A stretch of DNA of 64,000 bases, taken from positions 139,943-203,942 of the forward strand of contig NW_004775942.1 in assembly GCF_000247815.1 (NCBI RefSeq), read 5' to 3'. Position numbers and translations under genes: made by a program. Below are positions 25,764 to 37,103 of this stretch, piece by piece. The notes beneath the pieces were generated by a model, which saw nothing but the letters and a program-made list of their open reading frames with translations, did no database searches and was not told where the DNA came from. Each line of letters begins with the position of its first letter. Within the stretch, counting starts at the first letter, position 1. This DNA comes from Ficedula albicollis. Its lineage: Eukaryota > Chordata > Aves > Passeriformes > Muscicapidae.

Positions 25764-26842
25764 CGACTTGGCCTCCTGCCCCACTGCAGAGCAGCACAGC
25801 AGCCAGAATCCCAAACTCTGCCTTTTTGGGGGGTTTTACTAAGCGACCCTTAGTCCGGATCACCTCCAAAGCCGCACCTGGGGGCACCCTGTGCACGAGG
25901 CCAATGCACGCCTGCGGGGGCTTTGCTGCAGGAGGTGACACCACCGAGCCTTTGAGAAACGGGGGTCCTGCACAACCCCCCCAGCGCTTCCAGCAGTGTT
26001 CACCCCAAACTCTTGGGTGCTTTTTTTTCCCTTTTTTTCACCCTTTTTTTTGAGCCAAGAGCTTGAAGCTCTGCACCACTCAGCAGCTGCTCAGCACCCC
26101 AGTGTCGCATCCTCTCCCCCAACCCAAAGGCTGCCCGTCCTTGCTCTGCACCCTAAAACACCAGCCAGGGTGGGTGAATGTCCCCTTACCCATCACACCC
26201 ACCCCACTAAGACATTTTCTGCTGGTCCAACCCCCCTCTCCCTCCAAGCTTGCAACACCCCTTCCCACCGCCGCCCGCGGGGGAGGGATCCAGGGATGCG
26301 GGGATGCAGGGACAAGGGCTGCAAGCCCCCTCCCCGCTGACCTTGCCGAGCCACGGTGCATCCCCACCCTCCGCAGCATCGACCCCCCCGCCCCAAAATG
26401 CATGTGGGGGGCTGGCATCCACACCCCAGATGCCCCCAAATGCCCACGTTAAAGATCCAAAAGCACGCTGGGCTCCGCTCGAACGCACTCCAACAAGGTC
26501 CTGCCCTGCTGGTTCCCCGGCACACAAAGGCTCGGCGGTCCCGGAGGATGGAGAGGGGGGATTCATCCCGTTTTTCCATGTTTCCAGCCCAAAGGAGTCC
26601 GGATCAGACCCTCAGGAGCACGGGGCGGTGGGAGAGGGGAGCTCCGGGATCTGGGCTCGGCTGGCGGGAGCCGCTTTGTTATCACCACTATTGTCTGTCC
26701 TTTGGGGAAGGAGGGAAAAAAATGAAGAAAAAAGAAAAAAAAAAAAAAAAAGAACGATTAAACCCAAAAGAATCGCTTTGGTTCTGTCTTCCCCTCAGTT
26801 CCTTTGTCTGCTCCCCTATCCCTCCCCGCCTCGGCTGGGCTT

Positions 26843-27421
26843 CTACCGCTTCTTCTTCTGCTTGAGGGACTTCCTGCGCTTGAGGATCATCTCGTAGAGC
26901 TTGTCCATGCCCTCCGTCAGCCCCTCGCCGATGATGGCGCAGGCGGGCTGGATGTGGTAGGTGGTGGAAGGGGTCAGCTCGTGGAGGGCCAGCTGCTTCT
27001 CGATCTCGGCCACCGGCAGCGATTTGGGCAGGTCCTGCTTGTTGGCGATGACCAGCAGCGGGGTGCCCTGGTTCTCCGCGAACTTGGTCACCTTGTGCAG
27101 CTCCGTCTTGGCTTCCTCCAGCCGGTCCACGTCCACTGAGTCCACCACGTAGATGATGCCATCGGTGCAGCGGCTGTAGGACTTCCAGAGCGGGCGCAGC
27201 TTCTCCTGGCCGCCCACGTCCCAGAAGTGGCAGCTGATGCCCTTGGCCGTCCCGTTGCTGAGCCGGATCTTCTCGGTGTTGAAGCCGATGGTGGGCACGG
27301 TGTTAACGAACTCGTTGAACTTGAGGCGGTAGAGCACCGTGGTCTTGCCCGCCGAATCCAGGCCCAGCATGACGATGTGGAGGGACTGGAAGGCGGAGAT
27401 GTTGGAGGAGATGTTCCCCAT
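26843..27421 (-). CDS. ARL4C: ARL4C, ADP-ribosylation factor-like GTPase 4C (complete, single coding exon)
   Basis: The 192-residue product is a complete small GTPase of the ARF/ARL family and agrees with vertebrate ARL4C along its whole length. Visible motifs are the myristoylation signal MGNISS with Gly2, P-loop GLDSAGKT (20-27), switch I PTIGFN (43-48), WDVGGQE (67-73) with Gln72, NKQD (127-130) for guanine specificity, and the CAI motif (161-163). The tail RRKSLKQKKKR (182-192) is strongly basic, as in ARL4 proteins, and serves plasma-membrane binding and nuclear import. Known ARL4 function is recruitment of cytohesin-type ARF exchange factors to the plasma membrane, affecting actin, migration and cholesterol export. 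The start is the ATG at 27421: it has a purine at -3 and G at +4 and puts Gly2 in place. A GTG two codons upstream is not a plausible start. The frame is intact and intronless, as in other vertebrates, and ends in TAG. Confidence 0.98.
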   Translation of the reverse strand: MGNISSNISAFQSLHIVMLGLDSAGKTTVLYRLKFNEFVNTVPTIGFNTEKIRLSNGTAKGISCHFWDVGGQEKLRPLWKSYSRCTDGIIYVVDSVDVDRLEEAKTELHKVTKFAENQGTPLLVIANKQDLPKSLPVAEIEKQLALHELTPSTTYHIQPACAIIGEGLTEGMDKLYEMILKRRKSLKQKKKR

Positions 27422-27528
27422 GGCCACGGCTCGCGGCCGCGCTCACAGCCCCGCGCCCATCCCCGCGCCGCCGGCCCGCAGCGGGGGCACGGCTCGGGGC
27501 GGCGGAGGGAGCCGGGGCCGGGGATACG

Positions 27529-27572
27529 GGATATGGGATGGGGGATATGGGATGGGGGATATGGGATCGGGG
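27529..27572. repeat. Short minisatellite, about 3 copies of a 15-bp unit
   Basis: Three near-perfect copies of 'gggatatgggatggg' lie in the ARL4C 5' region, roughly 110-150 bp upstream of the start codon. They are therefore probably transcribed as 5'UTR or sit in the core promoter. Confidence 0.85.
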
Positions 27573-27635
27573 ACACGCAGCGCGGCTCCACGCGGCGGCA
27601 GCGCGCCGGGACTGCCGACCCCCGCCCCGCCCGGC

Positions 27636-27755
27636 AGGAGGAGGAGGAGGAGGAGGGCCGCCCCCCGCCCCGCCCGGCAGGAGGAGGAGGAGGAGGAGGA
27701 GGAGGGAAAGGAGGAGGAGGAAGAGAAAGAGGAGGAGAGGAGGAGGAGGGGCCGC
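27636..27755. repeat. GGA-triplet purine tract, two blocks
   Basis: Two runs of GGA/GAG triplets are separated by a repeated 'cgccccgcccggcag' segment, which suggests a local duplication inside the ARL4C promoter. On the ARL4C sense strand this is a CCT-rich polypyrimidine tract. Confidence 0.85.
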
Positions 27756-27956
27756 GCCGCCGCCTTCCTCCCGCTCCGCCCCGCGTCCTGCCTGCGCTGA
27801 GCTTCACCTGGCCGTGCCTGCGCTTCTGCTCCTCGGGGACCCCCGGGAGCGCCACCCCCCCCGTGCTGGAAGCTTGGTTATCTCTATGTTTGTCATCGGG
27901 ACCGGCCGCAGCAAGCAGTGAAAAAACTCCCTTAAAAATAGCAGCCAAGCCAAGGT

Positions 27957-28113
27957 GTGGCTGCTCCATCCCTGGAAGTGTCCCAGGCCAGGTTGGATGG
28001 GGCTTGGAGCAGCCTGGGCTAGTGGAAGGTGTCCCTGCTCGTGGCAGGGAGTGGAACAAGGTGTTTTTTCAGGCCCCTTCCAACCCAAACCATTCTGGGA
28101 TTCCGGGATTATT
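27957..28113 (+). mobile_element. CR1 fragment upstream of ARL4C
   Basis: 'ccaggccaggttggatgggg' to 'ccttccaacccaaaccattc', and it marks the right edge of the ARL4C CpG island. Confidence 0.92.
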
Positions 28114-28469
28114 CATTGCATGTGAGGCACCAGGAGGGACTTTTCACTGCACCAGGAGCTGTTCAGGCACAGCTCCTCAGGGACACCTGGCACCAGTGAC
28201 GATTCGGGCTGGAAAGCAGCAGAGCAATGTGGAGCATCTGCGTCCCCTGCAGCTGCCACAGCATCCCAAAGCAGAGAAATGCCACGGGGGAAAACCTCAC
28301 CTGTGCTGGACCCAGGGCAGGGCTGGCTCTAAGGCTGACCTCTGCTGTTAATGCCTTTTGGGTCTCACATTTTGTAAAGGTTGGGAGAGCCCTTGACCCC
28401 TGTTAAAGCTCCCGAGGTCCCCATGGGCGGAGAGCTGAGCCGTGGAACTTCTGTCCCATTAAAAATCTA

Positions 28470-28598
28470 CTTCCAACTAAAGATCCAGTTCCATCCCCCT
28501 GCCATGGGCAGGGACACCTTCCACAACCACAGGTTGCTCCAAGCCCTGTCCAATCTGACCTTGAACACTTCCAGGCAGCCACAGTTTCTCTGGGCAAA
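28470..28598 (-). mobile_element. CR1 fragment
   Basis: 'ccctgccatgggcagggaca' and 'caggttgctccaagccctgt' in reverse orientation. It may once have formed an inverted pair with the CR1 at 27957. Confidence 0.85.
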
Positions 28599-28599
28599 A

Positions 28600-31500
28600 C
28601 CTGAGCCGGAGCTTTTATTTCTGCTCTCCCGAGCCAAGAAGCAGCAGCAGGCTGGTTGCTACAATATTACCCATTACCTCTTTTGTGAAATAAATATCGA
28701 CTCTATGTGACAGCTTAGCCAGAAAGCCCCAGAGAAAGAAATGCACTGCAGAAGACAGATACTGCTTTTAATTTAAGATGCTTTCACCCCTCAGCGTGCG
28801 GTGAGGATTTGTCGGGCTGGAGTGGGATCATTCCTCACATTTATATTTCATCCTGAGGATGTGTGTGGAGGCTTTTTGTGGAGATAAGGCTACGTATTAA
28901 CACGTGCCATCATTAAAAACTCAAGCAATTTGCTTTTGCAGCCCTCAAAGGTGACACTGGGCACAGTTTTGTGGAAATCACCCTGTGGTGACAGCGGGAA
29001 AAGAGCAGGGAACTCTGTGCCCAACATCATGCAGGTGGCAGAAACACTCCTTGGCACGAGCGAGGCGGCAATGCCAATCCAAAGTCGAGGCACAGGCACT
29101 GGATGGGCTGCAAAACGGAAATATTTTGTGCGGCAGGACTGTCCTAGACTGATCTTTGAGCAGGTGTGAGCTCAGGCTTTACTCTGCCACCACACCAAAG
29201 AAATGAGGTTCTGAGAACACATGGAGAAAGCTGTAAGCGATCACCTGACTCCAGGACCCGGAGCATGAAAGAAGAATAAAAAAATGCCAGAAACAGAAGA
29301 ATAGGGCGATATCTGTGAGTGGCAGATCCGGCACTGGCACCGCTTTCTTCTCTTGTGCCTGAATCGCTCCAGCAAAAGCTTCCTTAAAGGCTGCTGCGAA
29401 GGATAATCCCAAAGCGAGGGCATCCCGGGCTGCTCCCAGAATTAGTGGCTAATCTGTGTGCAATAGGGCTGGGATTTAGGCATGTACCTTCGGGCTGTGA
29501 GCCCACGCTCGGGGCCGGGAGTGCCGGAGATGCTGTTTCAGCCAGGTAGCGCTCCCCAGGGAATCCCCCTCTCCTTCCCTCCCTCTCTCCCTCCCTCCTC
29601 CTTCATCCCGCTGCTGGAGACGGCTTGCAGCCTCAAGAAAAGCCACGCAGGCCACCAGAATTCCTTTCCCTGCCATCCAGAGTCTAAAGGGGAGTCTTGC
29701 CTCCTGCGCACCCCGCCTTTTTCCACGCCGGTTCTAAATAAAGGCGAGATTAGATAGCCGGGCTGATCAAACCTGGGGATGTTCTCCAAACCGGCCTCAG
29801 ATGAGACAATCCCGAGAGGATGGAGATAAACGGGAGCGTCGCAGCGGTGAATTATGCTGCGGCTAATGCCAGCTATCCATAAATAAGCTGGTAAAACCCC
29901 GGCGGAATATTAAGCGCAGAAATAACAGCGTTAATCGCAGCTGAAAGGAGTCTGCCAAGTCCATTCGGTGGCAAATTTAGGGAGCGCAAACCCGTCTTTT
30001 CCATAAACCCCCCCGCCTCTCGCTGCTTTTTCTCCCCCATCACCGCCCTTCCCCTCCTATCAAGGTTAAAGGCAGCATTAGCATCTAAATGTGCGTCTGA
30101 GGATGCGACAAAGGGACCGCTGCTGGTCCCCAACATTTCGCTCAGGCGGCGCGAAGACTGTCGCTGCCATAGTAACTGTTTTCAGACATGGCAATTATTT
30201 CTTCCCAGCTTTCCCCCATCCCATCTCCCTTCCCCCAGCTCACCCTGCGCTTCCAACTATCTTTTTTTTTTTTTTTTTTTTTTTTTCCTTCTTTCGAGGG
30301 GGAAATACAAAGGGCCGCGGAGTGCCGGAGCTAAGGGAGCGATGCTCCCCGCGCTTCCACGGCCGCGCAGGGATTATCCCTAATAGTGACTTTTAATCTG
30401 CATCCAATTAGCCCTTCAACACCCGGGCAAAGCGAAACCTCGGAGCAGCAGCTTCTGCCGGAGCTTTCTGCCAAATCTCGTGACCTGGAGAGGGGGAAAA
30501 TCGATTTGCAGGGAGCATCCCAACTCTTGGAGCAGGCAGGATCCTCTCTCCCTCCCCTGCTCCTTCCTTCTTTGTGGCATCACTTGTCCCGATCTGCTGC
30601 CTTTTGTTTCTGCGTTCAAGACAGAAGCACCAGCCCAAACAAAGAGCACAGGCCGGGGCTGTAATTAGGGCTGCCCCCATTCCTGGGGATCGCGGGGATA
30701 ATTAATGGCACGCCCGTGACGAACAGCGCTGAGCTGCCACAGCTTCTGGAAGAGTCTCTGCTGGGACAAGGCACGGGACTGGCGGCTCCGGCTGCTTAGG
30801 GGGGCTCCTCCTCTCTTCTCCCAGCGTTTCAGGGCTGAGCTCTGTCCAAGGAGCTGCTTTCCCGGGGCAGCGTGAGCTGGGGGAGGCAGACAGGGGAAAT
30901 ACCGTGTAGGGAACGCTCATCCCAGTTTTTGAGCCCTGATGGAGGGGGAAAGATCTTGGGGGAGGCTTTTGTGGTGGTCAGCATCCTCTCTTTCTTCCCT
31001 TCACCCACTCTTTTCCTTTCCAAGGATTTCCCACTCGCTGGATAACGAGGCCAGGTGCCGCAGGACCATTTAAGGGCTGAGGAGCCTGGGAGCCTCTGGG
31101 ACATTAACTCAGAGGGAAAAGCATCGCGGGTTTGACGGGACTCCTTCCTCCCGGGAAAGGTGACCCTGGATTCCGCGGGGCTGGGTGACACAGCCGGAAA
31201 GGGTTAATGGGGGAGAGCAGAAGAACGAGGAAAGACAGACGGACACGACATATTTAACACCAGATGATCCCTCTGAGCGCTCCATTCACACCTCTGCACA
31301 AGTTTCTCCAGTGGTTTCTGGAGACAGCCTCCCTGGGTGTTTTCCTGTGCTTTGTCTCACTCTCCAGCCTTCAACCCTGCTCTGGGAGCATCCATCCATC
31401 CCTACCCGCTCCTTCCCCGAGCTCCTGGGATAAACCCCAAGGTCTGGTGGCTCAGAGGTGTCTCCAGGTGCTCCCGGGTGGATGGAGGATGGAAGGATGT

Positions 31501-32518
31501 GCGGAGGAAGGGCTGGAGGGACGATAAAAGCAGCATGGTAGTGGCGAAATTACTAAATCCACAGAGCTCCTAATGCAGGAGAGGGAAATAATCCGTTCAT
31601 CTGCAGCACAGCAGCAGCTCAGCTCCTTTTCATGACCTCAGATGCCTCCTCAGGCCAAGCGAAGTCCTCCAAGGACCAGCTTGAAGCTTTTACAGCCTTG
31701 GCCCCAGGAAACCCTGAAAGAGCCACACACCCAGGAAGAATGAGCTCTCCCTCCAAACCAATTGGTGTCAAAAAAGCCTTTCAAGGCAGCCCAAAATCGA
31801 CTCCAGGAGTGGAGGCAGCTGGAGGAGTACAGCACGAATATAGGCATGTACTAGAATTTATTTATTTATTTTTTAACTTCATGAATTCACACCCGTGATG
31901 AAGCTTTACAAACTTTTATCCTTCTCGGTATCCTGGGGCCAAATGCCTTGGCTCGCTGATTTTGGCTGGATAAAGAGCTGTGAAAACTGCCCGGAAATGT
32001 CCTCTGCAAACTCCCACAGCCCAAGCAGAGCCTCGCAGTTAACTTGTGGCTGTGATTTTCACCAGAAAATCTCTCTTCTTCTGCTTTCATTTCACTGCAG
32101 CCCCAACTCTGCCCGTCCCTTTTTCCATGAAATTGGGCAGGAGGAACAAGCCATGTGCGTGACTGGAGCAGGCAGGGATAAAAGCAGCGAGCTCCCTGCC
32201 TTTGTTCCCCTGATTTGCCGAGATGTTGGACGCCAATTTGGCACTGCCGCTGCTGCTGAGGGCACCGGGGCAGCCTCACACTCCAGGTCCAGCCAAACGG
32301 CATCCCTACATCTTCCCTAAAAGTCTCTGCTCAGGTTGGATGTTCTAACCAGCTGCTTGGGTGCTTGGAATAGAATCCTGTGGCGTGGAGAGAGAGGAAA
32401 CTAGGATTTCCTCCTGTGAGCATTTCGGGGGTTGAGGTGTTGGCAGCTTTTTGGGTTTATCTGCTGCATCTAGGACTCCACACTCCCCAAATTCCTGCTA
32501 CCCTCAGAAGGGTGCCAA
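28600..32518. other. Upstream flank of ARL4C, candidate regulatory DNA
   Basis: No gene was seen. The part near 29780-30200 has low repeat content and motif-rich sequence such as 'ctatccataaataagctgg' and 'aacagcgttaatcgcagctg'. Such composition is common in conserved non-coding elements, but conservation cannot be judged here. A T run occupies 30262-30286 and GC-rich sequence follows at 30300-30420. Confidence 0.4.
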
Positions 32519-32577
32519 GGAATCACAGAGTGGTTTAGGCTGGAAAAGATTTGTAAGACCACTGAGTTCAACCATGA
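32519..32577 (-). mobile_element. CR1 3' end fragment
   Basis: 'gaatcacagagtggtttagg' at the CR1 3' terminus. It abuts a plus-strand CR1 head to head. Confidence 0.8.
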
Positions 32578-32579
32578 CA

Positions 32580-32888
32580 GGTTGAAATTGTTCCCTGTGA
32601 GGGTGGGCAGGCCCTGGCACAGGGTGCCCAGAGCAGCTGTGGCTGCCCCTGGATCCCTGGCAGTGTCCCAGGCCAGGTTGGATGGGGCTTGGAGCAGCCT
32701 GGGACAGTGGAAGGTGTCCCTGCCCATGTGGAACAAGATGTTTTTTCAGGTTTGGCTGCCCCTGGATCCCTGGCAGTGTCCCAGGCCAGGTTGGATGGGG
32801 CTTGGAGCAGCCTGGGACAGTGGGAGGTGTCCCCGCCCATGTGGAACAAGATGTTTTTTCAGGTCCCTTCCAACCCAAACCATTATTA
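32580..32888 (+). mobile_element. CR1 fragment with internal 113-bp duplication
   Basis: 'gtgggcaggccctggcaca' through 'cccttccaacccaaaccatt', with the tandem copy described separately. Confidence 0.92.
32641..32866 (+). repeat. Tandem duplication of 113 bp within a CR1 element
   Basis: Two adjacent copies (32641-32753, 32754-32866) of the CR1 3' region differ at few bases. The duplication therefore occurred after insertion of the CR1. Confidence 0.9.
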
Positions 32889-32903
32889 AAATAATCTCAT
32901 TTC

Positions 32904-32962
32904 AGCTCCTGCCATGGGCAGGGACACCTTCCACTGCCCCAAGCCCTGTCCAACCTGGCCTC
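32904..32962 (-). mobile_element. CR1 fragment, short
   Basis: 'ctgccatgggcagggacacc' and 'aagccctgtccaacctggcc'. This is the third piece of a nested CR1 cluster. Confidence 0.78.
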
Positions 32963-33113
32963 CCTCATTCCTGTCCTGAATAATTCTGGGCAATAATTGC
33001 CCCTTCCTACCGTGGCAAAATTCCTGACCAAAGCAGTCTTGCCTGGGGAGGGAGTCAGCCATGCAGCTTTCACCCTATAATTTTTCTGTCCCAAGCCAAG
33101 GGAAAAAAAAAAA

Positions 33114-33115
<2 letters not shown>

Positions 33116-33170
<55 letters not shown>
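33116..33170. other. Pure C run, 55 nt, between A runs
   Basis: The C run has a 13-nt A run on its left and an 18-nt A run on its right. The repeated flank suggests one A run split by inserted C. Confidence 0.8.
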
Positions 33171-33180
<10 letters not shown>

Positions 33181-34017
33181 AAAAAAAAGGGAAAGTGGAT
33201 TAGCCCTGCTGCCAGTGATAAGCAGAGGAGACTTAGAAAAACCCTCAATTTCCCAGCACCCATTCCCAGGGCAGTAAATCTTGGAGCCTTCCGAGCTGTG
33301 AGTGCTGCAGAGAGAGGGAAAGCACAGGGCTGGTGGAGATTTAGAGCTCGTGAATCACCCGGGGCTCGCCAGCATCTCAAATCGCCTCCTCGGGTGATTT
33401 GCACCACAAATTTCTGCTTAGCCCCCCAAAATGTCACAGCACTTTATTTGCTGCCTGTGCTTCTTTTTTTTTTATTTATTTCTTGGCTGGCGGGTTGGGA
33501 TTTTTTTCTGCCTTAAAGGAGCTGCTCCATGGGGGGAAGCGGAGGGGGGAATCCTCCTCCCTGCTCTTTAGCAGGTGCAGGGTTGTTTGCAGCTACTCTG
33601 CTCAGCTGGAGGCTGATTTAGGGAGAAAAATGCACCAGGATCAAGGAGAAGGTCAGAGCTCAGCTTCTAATCTATACCTGACCAATGCAAGGCATCTCCA
33701 AATTCCCTCTGCAGCAACAGCTTGGAAGCAGGAAGGATGAGGCTTGTCCAGGGCTGGCTGGGGACAGGGAGAATCCCTGTTGTCCCCAGGGGTCTGTGGG
33801 CACTGAGGGGGAGAGCACAACCCAGTTTCAAGCTCTTCAGGACAGTTATTTATGCAGCTGGGGAGGGGAAGGGTTATGCCCCTCCAGGCAGAGGGGATCT
33901 GCTATCCTGGCTCATCCAGGTGGGAGGGAAGGGTTGTCAGAGAGGCAGAGCTGTGACTGCACCGACAAATATTGGTTCCATCGTGGGGACTCCTTGGATT
34001 CCACATTCCAGTGCCTA

Positions 34018-34292
34018 AAGAGGCTCCAAGAAAGCTGGAGATGGACTTGGGGTTTGTGAGAAGGGTCTGGAGTGACAGGACACAGGGAATGGCTCCCACT
34101 GCCAGAGGGCAGGGCTGGATGGGATATTGGGAATTAGGGATTGTTCCCTGTGAGGGTGGGCAGGCCCTGGCACAGGGTGCCCAGAGCAGCTGTGGCTGCC
34201 CCTGGATCCCTGGCAGTGTCCCAGGCCAGGCTGGACACTGGGGCTTGGAGCAGCCTGGGATGGTGGGAGGTGTTCCTGCTCCTGGCTGCACA
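34018..34292 (+). mobile_element. CR1 fragment
   Basis: 'agagggcagggctggatggg' through 'ggatggtgggaggtgttcc'. The 3' terminus is missing. Confidence 0.9.
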
Positions 34293-35066
34293 TCCCTGTC
34301 TGCTGAGTAGAGGAGGGAATCTGAGCTAAAAGCTGCCCTCTTTTGGCCTTTTGTGTTGTCAGGGAGTTTCTCTGGCTGCCTGCAGAAGAGGATTAAGAGC
34401 TGGGGCAGGAATTTCTCAAAGCATCCTGCACTTCACCACCCGAGGTCAGCTGAGATCCATGGGCTGGCCTGGATAGCACATCCCAGGGCGCAGCTGCAGG
34501 TTGTGTTTCCCATGGGATATTCCCAAGGAGGGGGGACAGGCCCTGCTTGTGCTCCCTGGCCAGGGAAAGGTTTGAAAATCAATCCCCCTCCTTGCAATCC
34601 GTGTCTCCCCGGAATGAATTCTCTGTTGGGATGCTCCCCACGTGCCAGGCAGCCAGCAGCGGCGGCCACCTGTGGGACAGTCACACTGTCAAGGGGCGTC
34701 TCCTGTGTCCACAAATCGCCACCAAGGGGACTTTGATACCAAACAAATTCAGAAACTTCTCCCTGTGCTTGGCAGCCGAGTCAAAACCAGCCCCAGGGGG
34801 TCAGGGCCGAAATTTGCCCACAGAGATGTTGGCAAATGCAGATGACGTTTGCCTCCCCCCTGCTTTTGAGGACACCAGAGCCAAACAGCTAAAAGCAGTC
34901 GTGTTTAATCAGCCACGGGAGGCTCAGCAAGACAGGTTAAAAGCAGTTTTCTAGGGCCACCTGGTGATGGCACAGGGACAAGCCTTGCTTTGGGATTTTG
35001 GGAACCCAAAGAAGACCCTCACACCTGGCAGCTCGCATGTCTGGCAAAGCGTTGCCCCTTCCCATC

Positions 35067-35134
35067 AGAATTCGAATTTGCATCACTGCCTGCGACCCCG
35101 TGTGTTGTGAATTTGAATTTGCATCACCCCCGTG
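35067..35134. repeat. Imperfect duplication carrying two octamer motifs
   Basis: Two copies of a segment of about 40 bp each contain ATTTGCAT (35076-35083 and 35117-35124), the POU-family octamer. Both copies also share 'gaatttgcatcac' and 'cgaccc/tgaccc'. Confidence 0.6.
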
Positions 35135-35658
35135 ACCCTCTCCCCATTTAATGTGCACTTTGGCTTCTGGATGCCTTTATTCCTATTTCCAGTCAGTAAA
35201 AAGCTGGTGTGCAGAATAAATGGAATAAATAGCACAGAGCAATGTGAGCTGACCCACGGGGAGGTTTTTTTTTGGCTGCTGAGAAAGGCAGCAGCAGCTC
35301 GTTCACCCTAATTAGCCAGTGGGCCAGTCACAGCCAGGCTGCAAATCAGGAATTTGACGGAATCGGAGTGTTTTGGGTTGGGAAGCTCCTTAAACCCCAT
35401 CCCTGCACAGCCCATGGGTGCTGTGGGAGCACAAGGTGTGGAGGGGGGGGTTCCATCTACGGAACCCGGTTCTTAAAGGATGATGGCAAACAATCCAGTT
35501 CCCTCGGACTGCTGGAACTCCTCCCGTTCTTCGGCTGCCGTGTCGCTAGAGGGAAGCGTTGGACTGTGGGATGGAGCTGAGCCCGCGGTGTCCCCACTGT
35601 CCCCGCCCGGGTGGTGGCATCCCCGGGTCGCCCGCTGGGACACGCAGGGCATGGCCAG

Positions 35659-35713
35659 CCCCAAATGTCCCCAAAGGTCCCTAAAGGTCCCCAAATGTCC
35701 CCAAAGGTCCCCA
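35659..35713. repeat. Minisatellite of a 10-bp unit (ccccaaaggt/ccccaaatgt), about 5.5 copies
   Basis: The units alternate between ccccaaatgt and ccccaaaggt, with one ccctaaaggt. The array directly precedes the 76-bp tandem array. Confidence 0.9.
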
Positions 35714-35724
35714 CCTCCGTGCGC

Positions 35725-36022
35725 TTTCCTGGCTCATTTTAGGGGTCAGAGCTGTGGATCAGATCCCCTTAAAAATCTTTATAAATATCGAAATTATGGC
35801 AATTTCCTAGTTCATTTTAGGGATCAGTCCTGGATCAGATCCCCTTAAAAATCTTTATAAATATCGAAATGAATGCTCTTTCCTGGCTCATTTTAGGGGT
35901 CAATCCTGGATCAGATCCCCCTAAAAATCTTTATAAATATGGAAATTTTGCCAATTTCCTAGTTCATTTTAGGGGTCAATCCTGGATCAGATCCCTTTAA
36001 AAATCTTTATAAATATTGGAAT
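35725..36022. repeat. Tandem array of a 76-78-bp unit, four copies
   Basis: Units begin at 35725, 35803, 35879 and 35955, each starting 'tttcct' and containing 'ttcattttaggggtcaat', 'ggatcagatcccctt' and 'aaaaatctttataaatat'. The same unit occurs inverted at 49510-49613, so it is a dispersed repeat family. Copies 1 and 3 share 'tttcctggctc', and copies 2 and 4 share 'tttcctagttc'. This suggests a higher-order dimer. Confidence 0.95.
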
Positions 36023-36027
36023 GGTGG

Positions 36028-36182
36028 GGCTTTGGCTGCCCCTGGATCCCTGCAAGTGTCCAAGGTCAGGTTGGACAGGACTTGGAGCAACTTGGGGCAG
36101 TGGAAGGTGTCCCTGCCCACGAACTGGATGGATTTTTAAGGTGCTTTCCCACCTCAGCTGGGCTGGAATTCTGTGATTCTTG
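36028..36182 (+). mobile_element. CR1 fragment adjoining the 76-bp array
   Basis: 'ggctgcccctggatccctgc' to 'ctggaattctgtgattct'. It begins immediately after the tandem array. Confidence 0.87.
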
Positions 36183-37103
36183 CATGGCTCCCATCACCCC
36201 AGAGGGAGCAGCACCCCTGTGTCCCAGGCTGCTGCTCCTCCTACAGCTTCAGACTCATTCCCAGCACATCCCTGACTCCAGGTGGGTCAAAAACAGCTGA
36301 ATTATTCCCCAGGCCGCTGCATCCCTGGACACCAAACCCCATCTAGGAGACAAAACACAGAAAAAAATCCCAAAGACAACAACAACAACCAAAAAAATGC
36401 TGCTATTAAACGATACCTTAAATAAACTCTGCTTCCCCTCTTATGCATTCAGGTCTGGTGTAAGCTCTCCTGTAGGCTGGGGATGCAGAAGAAGCAATTT
36501 AAATTGAGGAAATTAATTAATTAGTGTCAAGCACACGGAGCCCATTCACCAAATGGGAAGGCTCCAGGGAATTTAGACTTGTCTCAGGCTTTTTTTTTTC
36601 TGTCTTTGAAAAGATGAATATTTCTTAGAGGTTTGTTATCAGCCAGCAATCTGTGGGAATAAAGCAAGAAGCCAGGTCTTCTGAGAGACAGACAGTGTCA
36701 CCACTATTTCTGTCTGCATTTCCTGAGATACTTTAAATTATTCTGTTGAAGCCCGGGGGGAGGCGATTAATTGTTAATTTTGGCTTTCCTTGTAAAAAAA
36801 CAAATTAGGCTTGTAGAGCTAGCTGCAGATTTGAGAGGTAAGAACCATGAATAGGGGATAATCCTCCATGATTTTTAAAGAACTGAGCCAGGGTCTTGGG
36901 GTTTTGAGGTTGCCAGTGTTGCTGGCCCTGTAGCAGGGTGGAGGATGGCATTTTCAGGAAGGTTTGATCAGGAATTTCCACTGAAGGAGGACATAAACCA
37001 GTCCACACGGATGTTTATTATTAGACTGCAACAAAATCACAGCTCTCTTGTTAAATAAAGCAAAAATTCCGGTGTGAACCATGACTGCAACCAGTTATGG
37101 ACC

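Larger units (their letters stand above)
27422..27860 (-). promoter_or_regulatory. ARL4C: ARL4C 5'UTR and CpG-island promoter region
   Basis: The sequence upstream of the ARL4C start is very GC-rich and dense in CpG. The island continues through the coding region. It contains pyrimidine/purine tracts of GGA triplets (27636-27657 and 27679-27750), each preceded by a 'ccccgcccggcag' block that could bind SP/KLF factors. No convincing TATA box is visible, which fits a CpG-island promoter with dispersed starts. The exact start site cannot be placed from sequence. The island ends before a CR1 fragment that begins near 27957. Confidence 0.7.

Noticed and set aside
25129..25842. Frames with repeated IHPS or DGWM peptide
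   Set aside because: They come from translation of the (CCAT)n microsatellite and have no domain outside it.
26804..27139. Plus-strand frame antisense to ARL4C
   Set aside because: It is the complement of a strongly conserved coding sequence. No independent evidence supports it.
27088..28351. Long frames overlapping ARL4C on the other strand or in another frame (323 and 374 codons)
   Set aside because: They are shadows caused by the CpG-rich coding and promoter sequence. Only the ARL4C frame matches a known protein.
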